Shown: positions 1 through 8,644, counted from the first letter of the stretch. The stretch is 55,766 bases of DNA from Kluyvera sichuanensis (GCF_014218705.1 NZ_JABBJF010000033.1:1-55766), one strand, 5' to 3'. Notes: generated by a model not told the origin, from the sequence alone. Translations and numbers: made by a program.

Positions 1-161
1 CAGGACGGATTCTGCGGGTTATGGTTCAGAAAATCACGCCACAGGACTTCGGCAATGTCAGCCATACCCATTGGGGCACCCGGGTGACCGGAATTCGATT
101 TTTGTACACCATCAATAGAAAGCATGCGCAAAGCATTCGCTAGCGTGCGACGAGTCGTCAT
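1..161 (-). CDS. Transketolase, N-terminal fragment (cut by window edge)
   Basis: The first 53 residues read [18 protein letters not shown] followed by [19 protein letters not shown], the thiamine-diphosphate transketolase N-terminus, very like TktA/TktB. It would transfer two-carbon ketol units between sugar phosphates in the non-oxidative pentose phosphate pathway. The ATG at 161 has a TGGAG-type ribosome site upstream. It is the last gene seen of the minus-strand operon that starts with the PTS genes, 133 bases after the epimerase stop. The conserved start resembles the full-length single-chain type rather than a split enzyme, but only the N-terminus is visible. It is probably an extra copy besides the housekeeping enzymes, dedicated to the sugar imported by the neighbouring PTS; that role is inferred from context. 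Confidence 0.9.
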   Translation of the reverse strand, partial: MTTRRTLANALRMLSIDGVQKSNSGHPGAPMGMADIAEVLWRDFLNHNPQNPS

Positions 162-188
162 GAGGGAACTCCAGATATAAAAGGGTTA

Positions 189-289
189 CAGCGCCCTCAA
201 CCGTATAAATCAATCGCGAGGGTAAAGAGCCAGACCGGTTAAATAGACTCTTCGCCTTGCACAATGGCTCAGTACGGTTGAGCGCGCTG
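189..289. repeat. 16-bp near-perfect inverted repeat between epimerase and transketolase genes
   Basis: Bases 189-204 (CAGCGCCCTCAACCGT) and 274-289 (ACGGTTGAGCGCGCTG) are inverted copies with one mismatch, separated by 69 bases. In the operon transcript they could pair into a long stem between two co-directional genes. No T-run follows, so it does not look like a simple terminator. An mRNA-processing or stabilising stem, or an attenuator, is possible; function unknown. Confidence 0.5.
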
Positions 290-294
290 CAATT

Positions 295-972
295 TTAGGC
301 AGCGACTTCGCGCTGATAGAAATCGACCATTTTGTCCCAGGCATCGCTGACATTATCTGCCAGTGAGAAGAGGCCAGAGGTCCCTACAATAAAGACATCA
401 ACGCCGGACTGGGAGATGACATTAAAGGTCTTCTCGTTGCAGGAGCCGTCAATCTCGGTCAGGTAGTGGTAACCATGCGCTTCGCGCATCGCAATCAGCT
501 GCTTGATTTTGTTGAGCGATTCCGGAATAAACTTCTGGCCGGCGTAGCCGGGATCAACTGACATGACGGTCACTTTATCCAGCAGGTGCGCGTACTCCTT
601 AATCGCATCAGCCGGAGTAGCAGGGTTCAACACCACGCCGCAGCGACGACCCGCATCTTTGATCTGATTCAGCAGCCGGAAGATTTTGTTATTCGCTGTC
701 TCCGGATGGAAGCTGATAATATCGGCTCCAGCATCAATGCACATTGGGATAATATCTTCCGGGTGATTCACCATCAGATGCACATCAATTGGCACATCGG
801 TGATTTTTTTCAGGTTTTCGATAAAGAATGGTGAGAGCGTAATGTTCTTCACATAGCTACCGTCCATAATATCGACGTGATAAAAATCAGCTCGGCCATT
901 CATTGCCGTAATTTGCTCTCTGAACTGTGTTAAATTCATGCACATTAACGAGGGCGAAAATTTAGCCGCCAT
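295..972 (-). CDS. D-allulose-6-phosphate / ribulose-phosphate 3-epimerase family protein
   Basis: This 225-residue TIM-barrel protein has the ribulose-phosphate 3-epimerase family motifs SPSLMCMNL, HVDIMDGSYV, DVHLMV, VMSVDPGYAGQKFIPE, EIDGSC and VFIVGTSGLF. Conserved His and Asp residues of HVDIMDG and DVHLMV and the later MSVDPG Asp are metal/catalytic positions in the family. The pattern SLMCM and the DGSCN segment resemble E. coli AlsE (allulose-6-phosphate 3-epimerase) more than Rpe. A strong GGAGGTGA ribosome site precedes the ATG. It lies 22 bases after the PTS IIC gene, so it probably epimerises the phosphorylated sugar delivered by that PTS before transketolase acts. The substrate (ketohexose versus ketopentose phosphate) cannot be decided from sequence alone. 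Confidence 0.85.
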   Translation of the reverse strand: MAAKFSPSLMCMNLTQFREQITAMNGRADFYHVDIMDGSYVKNITLSPFFIENLKKITDVPIDVHLMVNHPEDIIPMCIDAGADIISFHPETANNKIFRLLNQIKDAGRRCGVVLNPATPADAIKEYAHLLDKVTVMSVDPGYAGQKFIPESLNKIKQLIAMREAHGYHYLTEIDGSCNEKTFNVISQSGVDVFIVGTSGLFSLADNVSDAWDKMVDFYQREVAA

Positions 973-994
973 ACTTCACCTCCAAAAGAATTAA

Positions 995-2257
995 TTAGTT
1001 AAACAGTGACACGACATGCCCAAGAATGATGCCAACAACGCCGAAGTCCGCATCGCCAAAAGTGGTGGATGCAAAGCCAAGGTCGCCCATTAGAGGCAGC
1101 AAAATTGCAGGCAAGAATGAAATCAACAGACCGTGAGCGAATGCACCCACCACCGCGCCGCGCCGACCACCGCAGATGTTGCCGTAAACGCCCGCCGTCG
1201 CGCCGCAGAAGAAGTGCGGTACCAGGCCAGGAACGATGACGCTTAAACCAAACAGTGGGCACAGGAACATACTCACCAGGCCAGCGGCAAAGCTTGACAG
1301 AAATCCGACGATCACCGCGTTCGGGGCAAACGGAAAGACGGTAGGGCAGTCGAGTGCCGGTTTGGCGTCTTTCACCAACTTGTCGGCGATGCCTTTAAAG
1401 GCCGGAACGATTTCGGCAATAATCATGCGTACACCCGCAAGGATGATCCACACGCCAGCTGCAAAGGTAAGCGACTGGATAATGGCGAAGATGATAAAGT
1501 TCTGACCCGCGCTGATGTTGGCCTCAACAAACTCTTTGCCTGCGACCAGTACCAGAATGATGAACAGGATCATCATCGTCAGCGAGATGGCAACCGAGGA
1601 GTCACGCAGGAAATTCAGCGATTTCGGTACCTTAAGCTCTTCAATCGACGGGCTTCCTTTACCGACTACTTTCCCCACCAGTGCCGACAGCAGATAGCCA
1701 GTTGAACCAAAGTGGCCCAACGCCAGGTCATCAGTGCCTGTTATTTTGCGAGTGAACGGTTGTAGAATGGCCGGAGAGACGACCATCATGATGCCGAGGA
1801 TCACTGCCCCCACCAGTACTACCCAGAATGGTGATAGACCGCCGACAGAGAGAATGACAGCCAGCATTGCCGACATATACAGCGTATGGTGCCCGGTCAG
1901 GAAGATGTACTTCAGCGGCGTAATACGGGCAAGGACAATGTTAAACAACATCCCTAGCACCATGATCATTGCCGTTGCGGTACCGTAGTTTTTCTGCGCC
2001 AGCGCCGCCATGGCATCAGTATTGGGTACGACTCCCTGAATATGGAACGAGTGCTCAAACAGCTGGCTAAACGTTGTTAACGTAGTGGCGATAATCGCCG
2101 CCCCGGATGTTAATATCACAAAACCCATAATGGTTTTGAGAGTCCCGGAAATAACATCGGAAACGGCTTTTTTCTGTAATAGTAAACCGATCAAGGAAAA
2201 CAAACCAACCAGTATAGCTGGTGTACCTAACACATCATGAATAATAAACTGCAGCAT
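995..2257 (-). CDS. PTS EIIC permease, ascorbate (UlaA/SgaT) type
   Basis: This 420-residue, very hydrophobic protein has about ten membrane segments and resembles the SgaT/UlaA IIC family (for example the starts VLGTPAILVGLFSLIGLLLQ and ITPLKYIFLTGHHTLYMSA). It is shorter than E. coli UlaA (about 465 residues). It would form the membrane channel that carries a sugar during phosphoenolpyruvate-dependent phosphorylation. Separate small IIB and IIA genes lie directly upstream in the same operon, which is the UlaABC arrangement. The real substrate is unknown: no L-ascorbate-6-P lactonase (ulaG) or ulaDEF genes are in view, and the linked epimerase and transketolase suggest a pentose- or hexulose-type sugar. 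Confidence 0.88.
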   Translation of the reverse strand: MLQFIIHDVLGTPAILVGLFSLIGLLLQKKAVSDVISGTLKTIMGFVILTSGAAIIATTLTTFSQLFEHSFHIQGVVPNTDAMAALAQKNYGTATAMIMVLGMLFNIVLARITPLKYIFLTGHHTLYMSAMLAVILSVGGLSPFWVVLVGAVILGIMMVVSPAILQPFTRKITGTDDLALGHFGSTGYLLSALVGKVVGKGSPSIEELKVPKSLNFLRDSSVAISLTMMILFIILVLVAGKEFVEANISAGQNFIIFAIIQSLTFAAGVWIILAGVRMIIAEIVPAFKGIADKLVKDAKPALDCPTVFPFAPNAVIVGFLSSFAAGLVSMFLCPLFGLSVIVPGLVPHFFCGATAGVYGNICGGRRGAVVGAFAHGLLISFLPAILLPLMGDLGFASTTFGDADFGVVGIILGHVVSLFN

Positions 2258-2288
2258 AGAATGACTCCGTAAGGCCGCAAATAATTAA

Positions 2289-2555
2289 TTAGAGATTCTC
2301 GGAAAGAATTTCTTTTATTTTATTGTTATCCAGCAAGTTAGATAAACCAAATACTTGTGCAGAATGGCTGGACAGATGTTCGGCAATATCTTTAGCGCTA
2401 AGAATAATATCGGCTGTTTCGCTCTTTGCCGACGTCAGGTCGGTATGGGAAATTTCAGCTTCTTTATTCAGCTCTTTAATGATTTTTTTTACATTCATTT
2501 CAACGATAAAGCTACTACCTAAACCGTTACCACAAACGATCAGAACCTTTTTCAT
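2289..2555 (-). CDS. PTS EIIB component, ascorbate/lactose-type
   Basis: This 88-residue cytoplasmic protein begins MKKVLIVCGNGLGSSFIVEM, the IIB phosphocysteine loop (Cys8) typical of UlaB/SgaB-like domains. It receives phosphate from the IIA histidine and passes it to sugar in the IIC permease. It lies between the IIA gene (10 bases upstream) and the IIC gene (31 bases downstream). The length matches stand-alone UlaB proteins. Confidence 0.9.
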   Translation of the reverse strand: MKKVLIVCGNGLGSSFIVEMNVKKIIKELNKEAEISHTDLTSAKSETADIILSAKDIAEHLSSHSAQVFGLSNLLDNNKIKEILSENL

Positions 2556-2565
2556 CTCTACCTCA

Positions 2566-3006
2566 CTATCCGTTGATAACGGTTTGAATTTTATCCATTG
2601 ATGATGCTTTCAGAAGTGCTGATAGTCGTTCATCATCGCTAAAAATGTCCGCCAGTGCTGTAATCATATTGATGTGCTCATCACCAGAAAGTGCGCACAA
2701 CATAATCACAACGTAAATCGGGTCATTCTCTTTTGCGTCAAAAGACACGCCTTGTTTAACATGTAAAAACGATAATCCATTTTTTATTGCCCCTTGCTCC
2801 GGACGGGCATGAGGCATTGCCAAACCTGGCGCCAGGACATAATAAGGACCAAGTTTCTGATGGCTGTTAAAAATGGCTTGAATATAATCTTCTGTAATCG
2901 CTTCTTTCGCTAATAAGGGCTGAGCCGATAACGTAATAGCTTGTTTCCAGTCGCTGACTGAATCCACAATCTGTATATTTTCCGTTGGTAGCCAGGTCGT
3001 AATCAT
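2566..3006 (-). CDS. PTS EIIA component (UlaC/mannitol-fructose IIA type)
   Basis: The protein of 146 residues carries GPYYVLAPGLAMPHARPEQG, the active-site block of the IIA2 (mannitol/fructose/ascorbate) family, with the phosphorylated His in MPHARPE. It takes phosphate from HPr and gives it to the IIB cysteine. The start chosen is the ATG at 3006 (MITTWLPT), which has a GGGG ribosome site about five bases upstream and aligns with the usual family N-terminus; an in-frame start 51 bases earlier lacks one. It is first in the minus-strand operon, so its upstream region carries the operon promoter and the two palindromes shared with the divergent LacI-family gene. Confidence 0.88.
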   Translation of the reverse strand: MITTWLPTENIQIVDSVSDWKQAITLSAQPLLAKEAITEDYIQAIFNSHQKLGPYYVLAPGLAMPHARPEQGAIKNGLSFLHVKQGVSFDAKENDPIYVVIMLCALSGDEHINMITALADIFSDDERLSALLKASSMDKIQTVING

Positions 3007-3080
3007 AAATACCCCGATAGCGTTGAAAGTGAGCCTACTATAGTGGAATGCCTTCACGGGTTACCGTGATCTTCCTCGCA

Positions 3081-3131
3081 AAGTTAGCGCTAACATGGCG
3101 CTAGTGTTAAAATTCTTGTTACCGCTAACTT
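3081..3131. promoter_or_regulatory. Paired LacI/GntR-family operator-like palindromes
   Basis: Bases 3081-3095 read AAGTTAGCGCTAACA, containing a perfect palindrome GTTAGCGCTAAC (3083-3094). Bases 3117-3131 read TGTTACCGCTAACTT, whose reverse complement AAGTTAGCGGTAACA differs from the first at one base. The centres are about 36 bases apart. They resemble GntR/IdnR operators (GTTACC cores) and lie between the divergent PTS operon and LacI-family gene. A weaker third element with a GTTACCG core lies in a TCACGG-GTTA-CCGTGA inverted repeat at 3054-3069. The neighbouring regulator is the obvious candidate ligand-controlled repressor. Confidence 0.7.
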
Positions 3132-3228
3132 TGTTAACCATACTTATCATTACTTTGCAGTTGGGCAATGCGCAAAACGCTAAATATCATTTACAATGGC
3201 TGCCCAGCCAGGCGAAAGGAGGACATCA

Positions 3229-4281
3229 GTGCAGACGTTAGAAGTGGACGATAGCGGGAGAGAAAAACGCAGGAAAAACACTGGTAAAATTACGCTCGCC
3301 GAAGTGGCAAAACTGGTCGGCGTTAGCACGATGACGGTCTCACGCGCGTTGCGCATGCCTGAAAAAGTAAATCCTGAACTGCGCACCCGTATTGAAGCGG
3401 CGGTTAGCGAGTTGGGCTATGTGCCAAATCTACAGGCCCGCAGCCTCGCCTCTGCTGACTCCAGCCTGGTGATGGGGGTGGTGCCTTCTTTTTCCTCTCC
3501 AGGATTTCTCGCCGTTTCCGAAACGCTGCAGACCGTGATCGCGACGCAGGGTTACAGCATGATGTTTATCGAATCCGGCCAGGGTGGGCAGAGTGAAGAA
3601 AAAGCCTTTACACAAATGCTTGCTTACAACCCGGCGGCGATTGTTCAATTCAATATTGATAACATCAGCAGTTGTTCGCAAATGATCAGTAACACCGGCG
3701 TGCCGGTGGTTGAGATTGGCGCTATTAATCGTGATGCAAACTGGGTCAGCATTGGTGTTGACTACGGTGCAGCCATTAAAAAGTTGGTCACATCACTTGT
3801 ACAGGCCGGATATAAAAATATCGGTCTGCTTTGCACGGCCTCTAATAATATTATGTTTCGTCAGGTACTGAGCGGTTGGAACAGCGCCATGATCTCCATT
3901 AACCACTCCCCACATCGGGTGGTTACCTCGCATCTACCAGCAGGCATTACGACCGGTTTAAATCTGCTGAGCGATATTCGTATCACCTGGCCTGAGTTGG
4001 ATGCACTGATTTGCACATCTGATGAAATTGCCTGCGGCTGCATCATGGCTTGCCACGGTGCAGGGCAAAAAGTGCCAGATTCCCTGGCATTGGCAAGCTT
4101 GAGCGGTGGTACCCTTGCCGCAGTTTGCTCACCGGCTCTGACTGCGGTCGAATTTCCATGGAGTGAGACAGGCACTCTCGCAGGAAAGACGTTGCTTGAT
4201 CTACTGGCTGGCAAATCGACAGATAGCGCTATTGAATTACCCTCAACCTTACAAGTTCGTGCCAGCACCAGAAAGCAGTAG
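3229..4281 (+). CDS. LacI-family transcriptional regulator (GntR-like)
   Basis: The N-terminal helix-turn-helix reads ITLAEVAKLVGVSTMTVSRA, followed by the hinge region NLQARSLAS, then a periplasmic-binding-protein-like effector domain to the end; it resembles the gluconate repressor GntR. The preferred start is GTG at 3229 (350 residues), because AAAGGAGG lies six bases before it; the ATG at 3196 in the same frame has no ribosome site. It is divergent from the PTS/epimerase/transketolase operon and probably controls it, and perhaps itself, through the two palindromes at 3081-3131. The effector is unknown; a phosphorylated or free sugar of the pathway is likely. Confidence 0.9.
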   Translation: MQTLEVDDSGREKRRKNTGKITLAEVAKLVGVSTMTVSRALRMPEKVNPELRTRIEAAVSELGYVPNLQARSLASADSSLVMGVVPSFSSPGFLAVSETLQTVIATQGYSMMFIESGQGGQSEEKAFTQMLAYNPAAIVQFNIDNISSCSQMISNTGVPVVEIGAINRDANWVSIGVDYGAAIKKLVTSLVQAGYKNIGLLCTASNNIMFRQVLSGWNSAMISINHSPHRVVTSHLPAGITTGLNLLSDIRITWPELDALICTSDEIACGCIMACHGAGQKVPDSLALASLSGGTLAAVCSPALTAVEFPWSETGTLAGKTLLDLLAGKSTDSAIELPSTLQVRASTRKQ

Positions 4282-4501
4282 TGCAGATAAGATATTTATT
4301 GATTTGCTATTCCGTCAAACACAGCGAGATTTGCGTTGCTGAGAACATACCCCTTTGGCGTGTCGAGCGCATTTGGCTATGCTGAGGTAACTTGAAGGGG
4401 GATGGGGATACCACTGAAATGAAAATAGAAAGTGATTGTTTTCATGCTAGTGCCATTTCTAGCAGCGTTACAGTGAGATTGCATAAGACGTCATGAAAAC
4501 A

Positions 4502-4527
4502 AAAATCCACGCTATTGCGTGGATTTT
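4502..4527. terminator. Bidirectional terminator-like hairpin
   Basis: AAAATCCACGC (4502-4512), loop TATT, and GCGTGGATTTT (4517-4527) form a perfect 11-bp stem flanked by A and T runs. It sits between the convergent LacI-family gene and ychF and could stop both. The rest of 4282-4584 holds only a small hairpin GCTAG/CTAGC near 4447-4464 and no credible gene. Confidence 0.75.
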
Positions 4528-4584
4528 ATAGGGTTTTATGAACTTCATGAGATTATGGAAACCTCATGAGACAACAAACTTTAT

Positions 4585-5679
4585 TTAGACGTTGAACAAG
4601 AAGTTCATCACATCGCCATCTTTAACGATGTAATCTTTCCCTTCTGCACGCATCTTGCCCGCTTCTTTCGCGCCTTGCTCACCTTTGTAGGTGATGAAGT
4701 CTTCGAACGCGATGGTTTGTGCGCGGATAAAGCCTTTTTCAAAGTCGGTGTGGATTTTACCCGCAGCCTGCGGCGCAGTTGCACCAACAGAGATGGTCCA
4801 TGCACGGACTTCTTTCACGCCCGCGGTGAAGTAGGTTTGCAGGTTCAGCAGTTCGTAACCGGCGCGGATAACGCGGTTCAGCCCCGGTTCTTCGAGGCCC
4901 ATTTCAGCCATGAATTCTTCACGGTCGGCATCGTCGAGTTCAGCGATATCGGCTTCAACGGCGGCACATACGGCAACCACAACAGAACCTTCAGCCGCTG
5001 CAATTTCGCGCACTTTGTCGAGGTACGGGTTGTTCTCAAAACCGTCTTCGTTAACGTTGGCGATATACATGGTTGGCTTCAGGGTCAGGAAGCTCAGGTA
5101 TTTGATGGCCGCTTTGTCTTCGTCGGTCAGCGTTTTCAGCGCGCGCAGCATGCCCGCGTTTTCCAGTTGTGGCAGACATTTTTCCAGCGCAGCTTGTTCA
5201 GCTTTAGCGTCTTTGTCGCCGCCTTTGGCTTTTTTCTGCACGCGGTGCAGGGCGCGTTCACAGGTGTCGAGGTCAGACAGCGCCAGTTCGGTGTTGATAA
5301 CGTCGATATCGTCAGCCGGGTCCACTTTGTTGTTCACGTGGATGATGTTGTCGTTCTCGAAGCAACGCACAACGTGACCGATAGCTTCGGTTTCACGGAT
5401 GTTGGTCAGGAACTGGTTACCCAGGCCTTCACCTTTGGAAGCGCCTTTTACCAGGCCCGCGATATCAACGAATTCCATGGTGGTTGGCAGGATGCGCTGA
5501 GGTTTAACGATTTCCGCCAGCTGGTCCAGACGCGGATCGGGCATCGGAACAACGCCTGTGTTCGGCTCGATAGTACAGAACGGGAAGTTCGCCGCTTCAA
5601 TACCCGCTTTGGTGAGCGCGTTGAACAGGGTGGATTTGCCTACGTTTGGCAAACCAACGATACCGCATTTGAATCCCAT
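4585..5679 (-). CDS. ychF: Redox-regulated ATPase YchF (Obg-like)
   Basis: This 364-residue protein carries the P-loop [14 protein letters not shown], switch II-like [18 protein letters not shown], and an [10 protein letters not shown] segment where Obg proteins have the NKxD guanine-specificity motif. This deviation is why YchF/OLA1 proteins prefer ATP. A C-terminal TGS domain follows ([20 protein letters not shown]). It binds ribosomes and affects oxidative-stress responses in E. coli. It lies 160 bases downstream of pth on the same strand, the conserved pth-ychF pair. The long open frame on the opposite strand is a codon-usage shadow. Confidence 0.97.
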   Translation of the reverse strand: MGFKCGIVGLPNVGKSTLFNALTKAGIEAANFPFCTIEPNTGVVPMPDPRLDQLAEIVKPQRILPTTMEFVDIAGLVKGASKGEGLGNQFLTNIRETEAIGHVVRCFENDNIIHVNNKVDPADDIDVINTELALSDLDTCERALHRVQKKAKGGDKDAKAEQAALEKCLPQLENAGMLRALKTLTDEDKAAIKYLSFLTLKPTMYIANVNEDGFENNPYLDKVREIAAAEGSVVVAVCAAVEADIAELDDADREEFMAEMGLEEPGLNRVIRAGYELLNLQTYFTAGVKEVRAWTISVGATAPQAAGKIHTDFEKGFIRAQTIAFEDFITYKGEQGAKEAGKMRAEGKDYIVKDGDVMNFLFNV

Positions 5680-5839
5680 GTTTAAATCACCTTAATCTTT
5701 TGATATTCAACCTGTTATAGAAAACAGATTGTAGAAAAGTTAATAACTCCGCCTATTATACACGTCATACAGGAAAAAAAACGTACTTCATCCTGCTGCG
5801 ATGGCGGCAACCTGAATAGTTTAGCGTACCGGTGAATAC

Positions 5840-6424
5840 TTATTGCGCTTTAAAGGCATGCAGGCGGTTAGTCGCTTTAGTCAGCCCGTCTTTCAGCCAG
5901 ATCTCGGTACAGCGCGCCGCTTCGTCTACGGCATCGTCAATCAGCTTCTGTTCGGTCGCCTGCGGCTTACCTAATACAAAACCAACAACTTTGCTTTTAT
6001 CGCCCGGATGACCAATTCCGATGCGTAAGCGGTGAAAATTAGGGTTATTACTCAGTTCACTGATGATATCCTTCAGACCGTTGTGGCCACCGTGGCCGCC
6101 GCCCAGTTTGAACTTCGCCACGCCTGGTGGGAGATCCAGCTCGTCATGCGCCACCAGAATTTCATCTGGATTAATGCGATAGAAGGTCGCCAGTGCCGCA
6201 ACGGCTTTACCGCTAAGGTTCATAAAGGTGGTCGGCACCAGCAGGCGAACATCTTCTCCGGCTAAATTAATGCGGGAGGTGTAGCCAAAAAACTTACTCT
6301 CTTCACGCAGCGGTGCGCGAAAACGCTCTGCCAGCAAATCGACGTACCAGGCACCCGCGTTATGACGCGTTCCCGCGTACTCTGCGCCGGGGTTTGCCAG
6401 GCCGACAATCAGTTTAATCGTCAC
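5840..6424 (-). CDS. pth: Peptidyl-tRNA hydrolase
   Basis: This 194-residue cytoplasmic enzyme frees tRNA from prematurely released peptidyl-tRNA. It shows [20 protein letters not shown] with the catalytic His (residue 21, His20 in E. coli numbering), FMNLSGKAV with the substrate-binding Asn, and [12 protein letters not shown] with the catalytic Asp. Length matches the E. coli protein. ychF follows on the same strand; ychH is divergent. Confidence 0.97.
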   Translation of the reverse strand: MTIKLIVGLANPGAEYAGTRHNAGAWYVDLLAERFRAPLREESKFFGYTSRINLAGEDVRLLVPTTFMNLSGKAVAALATFYRINPDEILVAHDELDLPPGVAKFKLGGGHGGHNGLKDIISELSNNPNFHRLRIGIGHPGDKSKVVGFVLGKPQATEQKLIDDAVDEAARCTEIWLKDGLTKATNRLHAFKAQ

Positions 6425-6703
6425 GTTGTTATTCCTGAGTGGGCAATCTTTCCGGCGGCTAGTTTACGTCGAGAGGGCGCGCTTGACAAAAATAAGCGCC
6501 CTGAGCGGCAAAACTTGAATAGTTCACAACCGGAATAATGTTGATTGGAAAGTATTTCAGTCACTTAAATGTAAAGATTTGTTGATGAGATGTTCTTATT
6601 TGTGATCACCAGCGCACTTATCCCTGGCGGTGTTGTCTATACTTTACACACTAGGAATAGGGATATATCCCTAAACCCAAAGCCAATCTACGGAGGTGAC
6701 ACT

Positions 6704-6988
6704 ATGAAACGCAAAAACGCTTCGTTACTCGGTAATGTGCTCATGGGGTTAGGTCTGGTCGTCATGATCGGCGGCGTTGGTTATTCTATTTTAAACCAGA
6801 TGCCGCAGCTTAACCTACCTCAGTTTTTTGCGCATGGTGCGGTGTTAAGCATCTTTGTCGGCGCACTTCTCTGGCTGGTTGGCGCGCGTGTCGGTGGGCA
6901 CGAGCAGGTGAGCGATAGATACTGGTGGGTACGCCACTATGACAAACGCTGTCGCCGCAACGATAATACCTCTCACCGTCACAGCTAA
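6704..6988 (+). CDS. ychH: Stress-induced inner-membrane protein YchH
   Basis: This 94-residue protein begins MKRKNASLLGNVLMGLGLVV and has two hydrophobic segments (about residues 10-32 and 44-62) followed by a basic tail. It matches E. coli YchH, a DUF2583 membrane protein linked to stress and biofilm. The start at 6704 is set by CGGAGGTGA just upstream; an in-frame ATG at 6590 would add 38 non-conserved residues. In E. coli ychH lies next to dauA, whereas here about 5 kb of accessory genes separate them. Confidence 0.93.
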   Translation: MKRKNASLLGNVLMGLGLVVMIGGVGYSILNQMPQLNLPQFFAHGAVLSIFVGALLWLVGARVGGHEQVSDRYWWVRHYDKRCRRNDNTSHRHS

Positions 6989-6996
6989 ATATGACA

Positions 6997-7056
6997 ATGG
7001 CTCCCGTGGGAGCCATACAGACAACTTCCAAAGTCCTGGCCGAAAGCCGGGACTTT
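6997..7056. terminator. Two adjacent hairpins between convergent ychH and aspartokinase genes
   Basis: The first hairpin is ATGGCTCC (6997-7004)/GGAGCCAT (7009-7016). The second is AAAGTCCTGGC (7030-7040)/GCCGGGACTTT (7046-7056) with one G-T pair and a five-base loop. Neither has a long T-run, so they are moderate terminators at best, but they lie exactly between two converging genes. Confidence 0.5.
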
Positions 7057-7077
7057 GTGCTTTCAGAGTGGTCGAAT

Positions 7078-8439
7078 TTACTCGAACAGTCGATGGTGCA
7101 ACGCCTTGACCGCGCTGTCGGCCGCATCGCCTGGCAGCAGGAAGCAAAGGTTGTTATGAGACGCGCCGTGACAAATCATCCGCACCGCATGCTCTTCCAG
7201 ACGAGAGAAGACATCGTTACACACGCCCAGCTCTTTGGTCAGTTGATTACCCACTAACGTTACCAGCGCCAGCCCGGTTTCTACTTCCACACGGCAGTGG
7301 GAGGAGAGGGCCGTAAACAGCGCGGTGGTCAGCGTGTGATCTTCACCGGAGGTCGCGTTTGATGAGTCCAGCGCCAGCGCGATGGTCGATTCTGATGTCG
7401 TCACCAGATCCGTTGCCACGTTGTGCTGAGCCAGCAGCGTGAAGATCTGCGCTAAGAAACGGTTAGATGGCTGATCGTCGAGACGGTGCAGGCGCAGCAG
7501 CGTCTGCTTGCGGCGTACCGCAACCGCACGATAGCGCGGCGGGTTCTCCGTTGTGCAGCATACCAGCGTACCGCCAGCGGCTGTGTCTTTACTGGATCCA
7601 ACAAACACCGGAATGTTCTTACGCATCGCTGGCAGCAGCGTCGCCGGGTGCAGCACTTTCGCGCCGTAGCCTGCCATATCACTCGCTTCAGAGAACGAGA
7701 TGCTGTCGATGCGTTTCGCGTTTGGCGCGATACGAGGATCGGTGGTGTAGATACCGGCGACATCGGTCCAGATATCAACGCGGCCTGCGTGCAGCGCTTC
7801 ACCCAGCAGGGAAGCCGTGTAGTCGCTGCCGCCACGGCCCAGCGTGGTGGTGCGACCGTTAGCGTCACGGCCGATAAAACCCTGGGTAATCATGATTTCT
7901 TGTTCGATACGCGGGCGCAGATGCGTTTCCGCCAGCTCAGCCACGGCGCTAACCTGAGGTTCTGCGCAGCCGTGAGTGGAGTCGGTGCGAATCACGCTGC
8001 GGGCGTCAAACCAGCTGGTTTCAACGCCGCGTTCACGCATCACTTCCGTAAACAGCAGGCTGGACATCAATTCCCCGTGACTCACCAGCTCATCGCTTAG
8101 AGCGTCAGACGGTGAAACCATCGCCGTTTGCGCCAGACGGCTAATATTATCGAGGAGATTATCGATTTCCTTGCTGATGACAGAAGGCTGCTTCAGACGG
8201 GAAATAATGTTGTATTGAATGGTCCGGAGGGTCTCAAGCTTGTCTAACTGCTGATGACTTTCCAGACCTTCAGAAAGCTCAACCAGTAGGTTGGTGACAC
8301 CTGCGGAAGCAGACAGGACAACTAAACGAACATTTTGATCGGCAAGCACAATGCTGGCGCTGCGGTTCATCGCATCAAAGTCAGCAACGCTGGTGCCGCC
8401 AAACTTGGCAACGATGAATTGTGGGTAAATGCGGGTCAT
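7078..8439 (-). CDS. Aspartate kinase, LysC-type paralogue
   Basis: This 453-residue protein is collinear with E. coli LysC (449 residues): FGGTSVADFDAMNRSA, VVLSASAGVTNLL, DELVSHGELMSSLLF, TTTLGRGGSDYTA, DIWTDVAGIYTTDPR, and a tandem ACT region from about residue 310. It would phosphorylate L-aspartate, the first step to aspartate semialdehyde. lysC sits near pgi in E. coli, so this is probably an extra copy. It diverges from dat and ddc, whose substrate diaminobutyrate is made by transamination of aspartate semialdehyde, so it may feed diaminopropane synthesis. Its leader resembles the lysC leader (8521-8644). Whether the ACT domain still senses lysine cannot be told by eye. Confidence 0.92.
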   Translation of the reverse strand: MTRIYPQFIVAKFGGTSVADFDAMNRSASIVLADQNVRLVVLSASAGVTNLLVELSEGLESHQQLDKLETLRTIQYNIISRLKQPSVISKEIDNLLDNISRLAQTAMVSPSDALSDELVSHGELMSSLLFTEVMRERGVETSWFDARSVIRTDSTHGCAEPQVSAVAELAETHLRPRIEQEIMITQGFIGRDANGRTTTLGRGGSDYTASLLGEALHAGRVDIWTDVAGIYTTDPRIAPNAKRIDSISFSEASDMAGYGAKVLHPATLLPAMRKNIPVFVGSSKDTAAGGTLVCCTTENPPRYRAVAVRRKQTLLRLHRLDDQPSNRFLAQIFTLLAQHNVATDLVTTSESTIALALDSSNATSGEDHTLTTALFTALSSHCRVEVETGLALVTLVGNQLTKELGVCNDVFSRLEEHAVRMICHGASHNNLCFLLPGDAADSAVKALHHRLFE

Positions 8440-8520
8440 AACACTCTCATATCAGGGCGCCATAATATATGGCTAGAAAATTTTCATTCTCGGCATAAGG
8501 GAAGGTTCCTTCTCCTTACG

Positions 8521-8644
8521 AAATGTCCGCCCGCGAACATTTCTGGATGACAACCCAGGAGTAATCCTGTTGTCGATAACGTGTTCTGCCCGTCACACGC
8601 TATCGGGTGCTGCGCATTAGTCTATATTTACTGGGGGGTAAATA
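8521..8644 (-). promoter_or_regulatory. Structured lysC-type leader RNA (diverged lysine-riboswitch-like)
   Basis: Read on the minus strand, the 5' leader of the aspartokinase gene folds into successive hairpins: a 7-bp stem at 8644-8625; a 10-bp stem at 8604-8575 (GAUAGCGUGU/ACACGUUAUC with a G-U pair); GACAAC-AGGA-UUAC-UCCU-GG-GUUGUC at 8574-8549; and AAAUGUUCGC/GCGGACAUUU at 8542-8521. The last two, with the GG bulge and the GGGUUGUCA segment, correspond in my recollection to the 3' part of the E. coli lysC lysine riboswitch and its expression platform, and a CUUCCCUU..UGCC..AUGAAAAU stretch before the start also matches. The 5' half of the aptamer is shorter than the standard lysine riboswitch, so ligand binding is uncertain. 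Confidence 0.5.

Noticed and set aside
3196..3228. ATG start for the LacI-family regulator
   Set aside because: No ribosome site precedes it, while AAAGGAGG lies six bases before the in-frame GTG at 3229.
4675..5685. 336-codon open frame antisense to ychF
   Set aside because: It covers ychF in the complementary codon phase, has low-complexity Phe/Val/His-rich sequence, no ribosome site and no recognisable domain; it is a GC-codon shadow.
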